DNA from: Youxingia wuxianensis
GTDB taxonomy: Bacteria > Bacillota > Clostridia > Oscillospirales > Ruminococcaceae
Assembly: GCF_014385085.1 (NCBI RefSeq)
Contig: NZ_JACRTD010000009.1
Span: 1-64,000, forward strand
Direction of reading: 5' to 3'
Length of the DNA: 64,000 nt
Shown here: one piece after another, positions 59,253 to 64,000 of the stretch
Layout: each line of letters begins with the position of its first letter
How positions within the stretch are numbered: position 1 is the stretch's first letter
Notes under the pieces: model-generated
The model's database searches: none
What the model was told of the DNA's origin: nothing
Seen by the model: the letters and a program-made list of their open reading frames with translations, nothing else
Made by a program: the position numbers and the translations under genes

Positions 59253-61490
59253 TTAAAATATCTGCCGCTCAAATTCCTCTGCAGACATGGGTTGGGCAAA
59301 ATAAAATCCTTGGACTATGTCACATCCGGTCCCGTCCAGCAAATCCAACTGCTCTTTGGTTTCCACGCCTTCTGCTACAACCATTATATGCAAATGTTTT
59401 GCCATTAATATCACGTCGCGGATTACCGTTTGGCTTCGGGAGGTCTGCGGCTGCGCCGCAAAAAACTCCCTGTCCAATTTCAGCACATCCACCGGCAGGT
59501 CCTTAAGCAGATTAAGGGAAGAATATCCGGTCCCAAAATCGTCCATGGCAATTCTAAAGCCATCTTGCTGGAGTTCTTCCATCATTTGCGCCAGCTGCTG
59601 AGTATCCTTAAATTCCTGTGCTGCGCTTTCTGTAAGCTCCAATTCTATCAGTTTAGGCGGCACTTTCCAGCGCGCGGCAGTTTCCTTTACCTTGGCGACA
59701 AACTGGCTGTCATGCAAATTTACCCGAGAAATATTCACCGCCACCGGAATAGGGGTATACCCTTGTTCCAGCCATCGGCTGATCCTCTGGCACACTTGGT
59801 CCAGAACATAATTATCCAAACGGATGACAAACTCATTTTTTTCAAACACCGGAAGGAAATCCCCTGGCAGCAAAAGCCCTTTTTGGGGGTGCTCCCAGCG
59901 GATAAGGGCTTCCGCCCCGGCAATTTTTTTGGTGCTTAAAAAAACTTTCGGCTGAAAATACACCTGAAATTCCTGATTTTCAAGGGCTGCCTCCATCTGA
60001 TCCTCGATCGCCTTTTCCCGAATAATCTCCGAGCGAAGCTGTTCGTCGTAATAGGAAATTTTATTTTCATGGCTTCCTTTAATTCGCCGTTTTGCAATGG
60101 TAGCCCGATCTCTAATCCGACTCACATCTAACGTTTTATCATGGATAAGATAAACCCCGAAAGAAAGGATAATCTCATATTGATGGTTGCCGCCGCTTGC
60201 TCCGCAAATTTGATCGGCCAGGGTGTGCAGGCGCTGTTCCAGCTGATGGGGCTCGGTGTAGCGGATAAGCGCCCCAAAGTTATCCGAGGACACCCTCGCG
60301 AAAACTTCCCCCTCCTGGGCCCAGTCTTTCAAGATCCCCCAAATGAAACAAAGCATCTCATTGCCTGCATCGTGTCCGAACAGATCGTTAAACACTTTGA
60401 ATTTATCAATATCAAAAATAATCATAGCATAATGGTATTCCGAACTGGATGCTAATATCTCCTGTGCGTCCAGCAAGAATTTATTCCAGTTGCGCCCGCC
60501 GGTAAGCCGGTCCTTGTAAGCCAGCTGCCGAAGTTTCTCCCGGTTTTTCTTTTCCCGGCGCATATTATAAATAAGCAGTCCCAAAAAAGCCGCCGCTACA
60601 ACAAAACAGGCAAACAGGGTAAGCAAACTCATCTGCAGCGACCGCTTGGTAATCACATCTGCGGAAACCACCGAAAGTACAAACCAGTCGTTAATTCCAA
60701 TGGGCGTATAATTTAAATATCTTTTCTCGCCCTCATACTGGTAAGAAAATCCGCCGTCTTGCTTTTTTTTCAAATTTTCTCGGATAGCGTCCTCTTCCTG
60801 TTTGGAAAAACCGTCGTCTTTTTCCACGATATCAAACAGGTTTTTCGCTCCTTCTATTCCTTTCGGATGGTGGGTCTCTATTACAATTTCTCCGTCGGCG
60901 TCTATAATATAAGAATATCCCTCTCCGTCAAAAGTGGACACATCCAAAGTATCTACCAAAAATCCCGTATCAAATGTTGCAAACAGCACCCCTACCGGCA
61001 GCTGCCCGCTGTAGTGGTAAATTGGCACAGCATAAACATTAATCACCCCGCCGCCGATTCGGTCAATCAGCCGGTCGGAAACGGTGGAAAACCCTGCCAT
61101 CGCCCGCTGGTAATATTCCCGGTCGGAAAAATCCATGGTTTCTCCGTCTGTGGTGTAAGCAATCCCAGAAACAGAAATAATCCCCATTCTTAAAAATCTC
61201 CTGGAGAATTTTTGACGGTTTAATCGGCTTACCTGTTCCTGGATATCAAAGGTTTTTTCCGATCCCATCACAGCGGAAATCCCTTCTAAGGTTTCCAGAT
61301 CGCTTTCAATCTGTTTGGAAACAAGGCGGGCTCCCTGCTGAGCAACCTCCGAAAGATATCCTTTTGTCTCCTGTGCCAGCGTCGTCTGAACCGCATGCAA
61401 ATACCACCCGCCGGTAAAGACGAGCCCTAAAACAGCAGCAATCAACAGTAAAATTGGCTTGAGTAGGATTCCCTTTTTCCCTAAGGTCAT
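59253..61490 (-). CDS. dCache-GGDEF-EAL c-di-GMP phosphodiesterase
   Basis: The product has 745 residues. Two transmembrane helices (about 12-30 and 290-312) flank an extracytoplasmic dCache sensor (MDFSDREYYQRAMAGFSTVS, GEGYSYIIDADGEIVIETHH). A degenerate GGDEF domain carries SSDNF in place of GGDEF and is probably catalytically dead. The C-terminal EAL domain (about 490-740) is intact: AEALIRWEHP, ELTESAAQ, MDDFGTGYSSLNLLKDLPVD, EGVETKEQL. It likely degrades c-di-GMP in response to an external ligand. Confidence 0.92.
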   Translation of the reverse strand: MTLGKKGILLKPILLLIAAVLGLVFTGGWYLHAVQTTLAQETKGYLSEVAQQGARLVSKQIESDLETLEGISAVMGSEKTFDIQEQVSRLNRQKFSRRFLRMGIISVSGIAYTTDGETMDFSDREYYQRAMAGFSTVSDRLIDRIGGGVINVYAVPIYHYSGQLPVGVLFATFDTGFLVDTLDVSTFDGEGYSYIIDADGEIVIETHHPKGIEGAKNLFDIVEKDDGFSKQEEDAIRENLKKKQDGGFSYQYEGEKRYLNYTPIGINDWFVLSVVSADVITKRSLQMSLLTLFACFVVAAAFLGLLIYNMRREKKNREKLRQLAYKDRLTGGRNWNKFLLDAQEILASSSEYHYAMIIFDIDKFKVFNDLFGHDAGNEMLCFIWGILKDWAQEGEVFARVSSDNFGALIRYTEPHQLEQRLHTLADQICGASGGNHQYEIILSFGVYLIHDKTLDVSRIRDRATIAKRRIKGSHENKISYYDEQLRSEIIREKAIEDQMEAALENQEFQVYFQPKVFLSTKKIAGAEALIRWEHPQKGLLLPGDFLPVFEKNEFVIRLDNYVLDQVCQRISRWLEQGYTPIPVAVNISRVNLHDSQFVAKVKETAARWKVPPKLIELELTESAAQEFKDTQQLAQMMEELQQDGFRIAMDDFGTGYSSLNLLKDLPVDVLKLDREFFAAQPQTSRSQTVIRDVILMAKHLHIMVVAEGVETKEQLDLLDGTGCDIVQGFYFAQPMSAEEFERQIF

Positions 61491-61526
61491 AGTATACGCC
61501 CCTTTATGCGTATTTTCTGTCGAAAT

Positions 61527-61664
61527 CTAGGATAAATACCTTTTCAGCTTTTCTATATCTTCCGCACTTTCCTTGGCGGTCTCCAAGCGAATCCGTCCCT
61601 GTTTGCAAAGCTTGTCCAAATAGGCGGGCAGGGTCTGCCTGCCTTCCCGGGCGCCGGTTTGCAT
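61527..61664 (-). pseudogene. C-terminal remnant of a PilT-like ATPase
   Basis: The minus strand reads MQTGAREGRQTLPAYLDKLC, then KQGRIRLETAKESAEDIEKL and a TAG stop. The MQTG..EG.QTL...GRI..E.A pattern is the end of type IV pilus retraction ATPases (PilT). No upstream part is seen before frames break, so this is a decayed fragment. The surrounding 61491-61898 stretch holds nothing else supported. Confidence 0.4.
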
Positions 61665-61898
61665 CCTATATGTCCACCGCCTGCTTCAGACAATAAAAGG
61701 CAAAAATAAACGCCATACGGGTCTCCAGCGCTTATCGGTGAAGCCTCCTATGGCGGCGCGCTGATCATTACCTCTTCCTAAAGGACGTAACTTTTCAGCA
61801 TTTTGTCATTTAGTTTCATATAGTCGTCTTTGCTTTATTAAGTGTACAATCAGTTTTCTTGGTTGTCAAGAAATTTGACCAAATCCGTACATAATCCA

Positions 61899-62531
61899 TC
61901 ATATTTCTTCTTCCTGCGACTTCATTTTCACTTCTTTTATCACTTTCAGCCGGGAAAATTCCTCCCGTTCTTTTTCTTCCAGCGAATCCCCAATAAATTT
62001 TACCGTATTGCGAAAGCGCGGGATAACGATGTTTTCCAGTGCGTTTGCCCGCCGCTGGGTCTTTTGGATCGCGTTTCCCAATCGGTAAACGCTGTTTTCC
62101 ACCTCTGCCAAAAGCACGGTAATCTGTTTCGCTTTTTTAAAGCACACATAAGCGTAGTCAAACCGGGAGTTGGTCTGGTCCAGCCCATAACAAATCCCAT
62201 AGTCCTTCTCTTCCCAATGGACGTTAGGAATTTCTACCCCCATAACGCTGCGGTAGGTAATGGTCACGCCATCGTCAATCGGCACTGCCATGGCCAGTTC
62301 CTGGACCACCCCCAGGGTAATATTCGCCTCCTGCAGCGCCTTATACGCTTTTTCGTAGGTTTCCCGAATTTCTCCCCGGAGCTGTTTTGCCTTATCCATG
62401 AGCAGCATCATCTCCCGGATCAGAATATTGCGCTTGCGGTCCAAAAGGTCAAAGCCCACAACCGACAGCTGCAGGGATTTGTTGGTGCTGATCAAGTTCC
62501 CTTTGGTTGGGGTGATATTCATCTGATCCAT
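61899..62531 (-). CDS. atpD: V-type ATP synthase subunit D
   Basis: ATG 62531 behind AAGGAGG gives 210 residues. It is almost wholly helical, with the subunit D start MNITPTKGNLISTNKSLQLS and the conserved end QKTQRRANALENIVIPRFRN followed by RLKVIKEVKMKSQ. It forms the central rotor stalk. It lies downstream of subunit B as in clostridial V-ATPase operons. Confidence 0.93.
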   Translation of the reverse strand: MDQMNITPTKGNLISTNKSLQLSVVGFDLLDRKRNILIREMMLLMDKAKQLRGEIRETYEKAYKALQEANITLGVVQELAMAVPIDDGVTITYRSVMGVEIPNVHWEEKDYGICYGLDQTNSRFDYAYVCFKKAKQITVLLAEVENSVYRLGNAIQKTQRRANALENIVIPRFRNTVKFIGDSLEEKEREEFSRLKVIKEVKMKSQEEEI

Positions 62532-62553
62532 GATGTTCCTCCTTCGCTTGAGC

Positions 62554-62633
62554 CCGGGGGCTCCGGCGGCTTCGCCGTGCCCGGCCAAAGGCCGGGCCTG
62601 CCGTGTTTCACACGGCAGCCGGAGCCCCCGGGG
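62554..62633. repeat. Cloverleaf-type intergenic repeat, copy 2
   Basis: The 14-bp perfect outer stem CCCGGGGGCTCCGG / CCGGAGCCCCCGGG encloses three hairpins: CGGC-TTC-GCCG (62568-62578), CCCGGCC-AAA-GGCCGGG (62581-62597) and CTGCCGTGT-TTC-ACACGGCAG (62599-62619). It lies between the stop of subunit B and the ribosome site of subunit D, so it is inside an operon mRNA. Confidence 0.7.
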
Positions 62634-62645
62634 CCAGTTTCCCCT

Positions 62646-64000
62646 CTAGCCTTCCTTGGGGCTGAATTTCATTTTCGCCGCTTCCGGCTGATAATAGGTT
62701 TCCAGCAGCTTATCGTCCACCCGGTCCAGTTCCTCCCGGGGCAGCAGAGAAAGCAGCGCCCAACCCAAATCCAAGGTCTGGGCAATGGGACGGTTTTCCT
62801 CAAATCCTTGGTTTACAAAATGTTCTTCAAACATCCGGCCAAAGTACAAATATTGTTTATCAATATCCGAAAGTTCCTCCTCGCCGATCACTGACGCCAG
62901 CGCCCGGGCGTCCTGCACCTTGGCATAGCTTGCGAACAGCTGATTGGCGCAGGCGCTGTGGTCCGCCCGGGTATATCCTTCGCCGATGCCGTCCTTCATC
63001 AGTCGAGAGAGGGAAGGCAGTACAGAAATCGGGGGATAAATCCCGGTCTGGTCCAGCGTACGGTCCAAAACAATCTGCCCTTCTGTAATATATCCTGTCA
63101 GATCGGGCACCGGATGGGTAATATCATCATTCGGCATAGTAAGAATAGGGATCTGCGTAACCGAACCGGGACATCCTTCAATTACCCCCGCCCGTTCATA
63201 CAAACTGGCCAAATCTGAATACAGATAACCCGGATATCCTTTTCTTCCGGGAATTTCCCCTTTGGAGGAGGAGAACTCCCGCAGCGCCTCACAGTAGGAG
63301 GTAATATCCGTCATAATTACCAGCACATGCATATTTTTCTCAAAGGCCAGATATTCCGCCGCGCAAAGCGCGCAGCGGGGAGTTAAAATACGTTCAATAA
63401 TCGGGTCGTTGGAAAGGTTTAAAAACATGACTACTTTTTCCATAACCCCGGATTCTTCAAAGCACCGTTTAAAATAGTCCGCCACATCATTTTTTACTCC
63501 CATAGCGGCAAAAACAATCACAAAATTTTCCGCTCCTTCCCCGGAAAGCTGGGCCTGACGGACAATCTGTACCGCTAATTTGTTATGGTTCATACCGGAT
63601 CCGGAAAAGATAGGCAGCTTCTGCCCCCGGATCAGGGTAGTCAGTGCGTCTATGGAGGAAATTCCAGTGTTAATATAGTTTCTGGGATATTCCCGTTTCA
63701 CCGGGTTTAATGGTTTCCCGTTAATATCCTGGCTTTTTTCGCTGAACACCTGTCCCAGCCCGTCAATAGGCCGGCCGGCCCCGTTAAAGGTCCTCCCCAG
63801 AATTTCCGGGGAAAGGGACAGTTCCACCGGGTGACCCAACAGGGTGGTGCGCACATTATCCAGCGCCATACCGGAAGTGCCTTCAAACACCTGAATTACC
63901 GCTCGGTTCCCATCGATCTGAACCACACGTCCAAACCGGCGTTCTCCGCTGTCTAGGGTTAACTCCACCATTTCATCAAAGGCGATGGAAGACGCGCTGT
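62646..64000 (-). CDS. atpB: V-type ATP synthase subunit B, 5' end beyond the window
   Basis: The frame is open to the right edge ([20 protein letters not shown]). At least 450 residues are visible. Features are the nucleotide-domain variant [57 protein letters not shown] and [14 protein letters not shown], typical of the regulatory, non-catalytic B subunit. The N-terminal 20-30 residues are outside. The TAG stop shows that UAG is a normal terminator in this organism. Confidence 0.95.
   Translation of the reverse strand, partial: SASSIAFDEMVELTLDSGERRFGRVVQIDGNRAVIQVFEGTSGMALDNVRTTLLGHPVELSLSPEILGRTFNGAGRPIDGLGQVFSEKSQDINGKPLNPVKREYPRNYINTGISSIDALTTLIRGQKLPIFSGSGMNHNKLAVQIVRQAQLSGEGAENFVIVFAAMGVKNDVADYFKRCFEESGVMEKVVMFLNLSNDPIIERILTPRCALCAAEYLAFEKNMHVLVIMTDITSYCEALREFSSSKGEIPGRKGYPGYLYSDLASLYERAGVIEGCPGSVTQIPILTMPNDDITHPVPDLTGYITEGQIVLDRTLDQTGIYPPISVLPSLSRLMKDGIGEGYTRADHSACANQLFASYAKVQDARALASVIGEEELSDIDKQYLYFGRMFEEHFVNQGFEENRPIAQTLDLGWALLSLLPREELDRVDDKLLETYYQPEAAKMKFSPKEG

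Overview
This window looks like a chromosomal segment of a spore-forming anaerobic Firmicute (Clostridia, probably an Oscillospiraceae-like gut commensal). The evidence is a spoIIID gene, a collagen-like BclA-type exosporium protein, a V-type ATPase, strong AGGAGG ribosome sites, and mobile-element genes typical of clostridial integrative elements. No rRNA, tRNA or CRISPR array was seen.

Region 1 (1-10300) is accessory DNA. Three diverged copies of one cassette occur at about 190-464, 3640-3910 and 5180-5440. Each has a leader matching the 3' end of a relaxase gene, a 33-residue cationic hydrophobic small ORF, and a covarying hairpin. Each is followed by different cargo: a secreted papain-like protein plus a lipoprotein; a secreted permuted papain-like protein plus a membrane peptide; and a truncated ECF sigma factor with an intact anti-sigma factor and another secreted protein. 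One intact relaxase (2247-3686) sits in the middle unit. Next come a Bro-N antirepressor-like gene, an XRE regulator, a MarR regulator with a textbook promoter and operator, and a membrane-anchored DUF6544-like protein.

Region 2 (10300-19030) is a mosaic of integrative-element fragments built around a complete diversity-generating retroelement (DGR) on the minus strand. The order is promoter, avd, template repeat (TR), reverse transcriptase (RT), then a large surface protein carrying the variable repeat (VR). TR and VR differ almost only at TR adenines. The target gene has an in-frame TAG that separates its ligand-type domain from the SLH and sortase-like anchor. Beside it lie mobC, a second relaxase, a small HTH gene and a DUF6050 gene. 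Truncated, inverted fragments mark the edges: two sigma-like ORFs near 10940, a TrbL/VirB6 piece near 18700 and a LysR C-terminus near 18900.

Region 3 (19000-33100) starts with decayed and intact cyclic-di-GMP genes. A DeoR regulator, a minus-strand operon (class II aldolase, FGGY kinase, TIM barrel, nitroreductase) and a divergent plus-strand operon (FrlC-like epimerase, three tandem double-GNAT paralogues) look like one sugar or Amadori-product catabolic island. An amidohydrolase and an NhaC antiporter follow.

Region 4 (35000-64000) is mostly core genome: SRPBCC protein, collagen-like exosporium protein with a divergent glycosyltransferase, MATE pump, spoIIID, and an allulose/allose cluster (MFS, LacI with an A8 frameshift, alsE, alsK). 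It continues with a CmpB-type membrane protein, a two-gene acyl-CoA dehydratase activase operon, a sugar ABC importer with a GH13 glucosidase, typA, two c-di-GMP signalling proteins and the V-ATPase D and B subunits (B runs off the window). Several intergenic spaces hold conspicuous multi-hairpin repeats: two cloverleaf elements and a 164-bp tandem repeat with six hairpins per unit.
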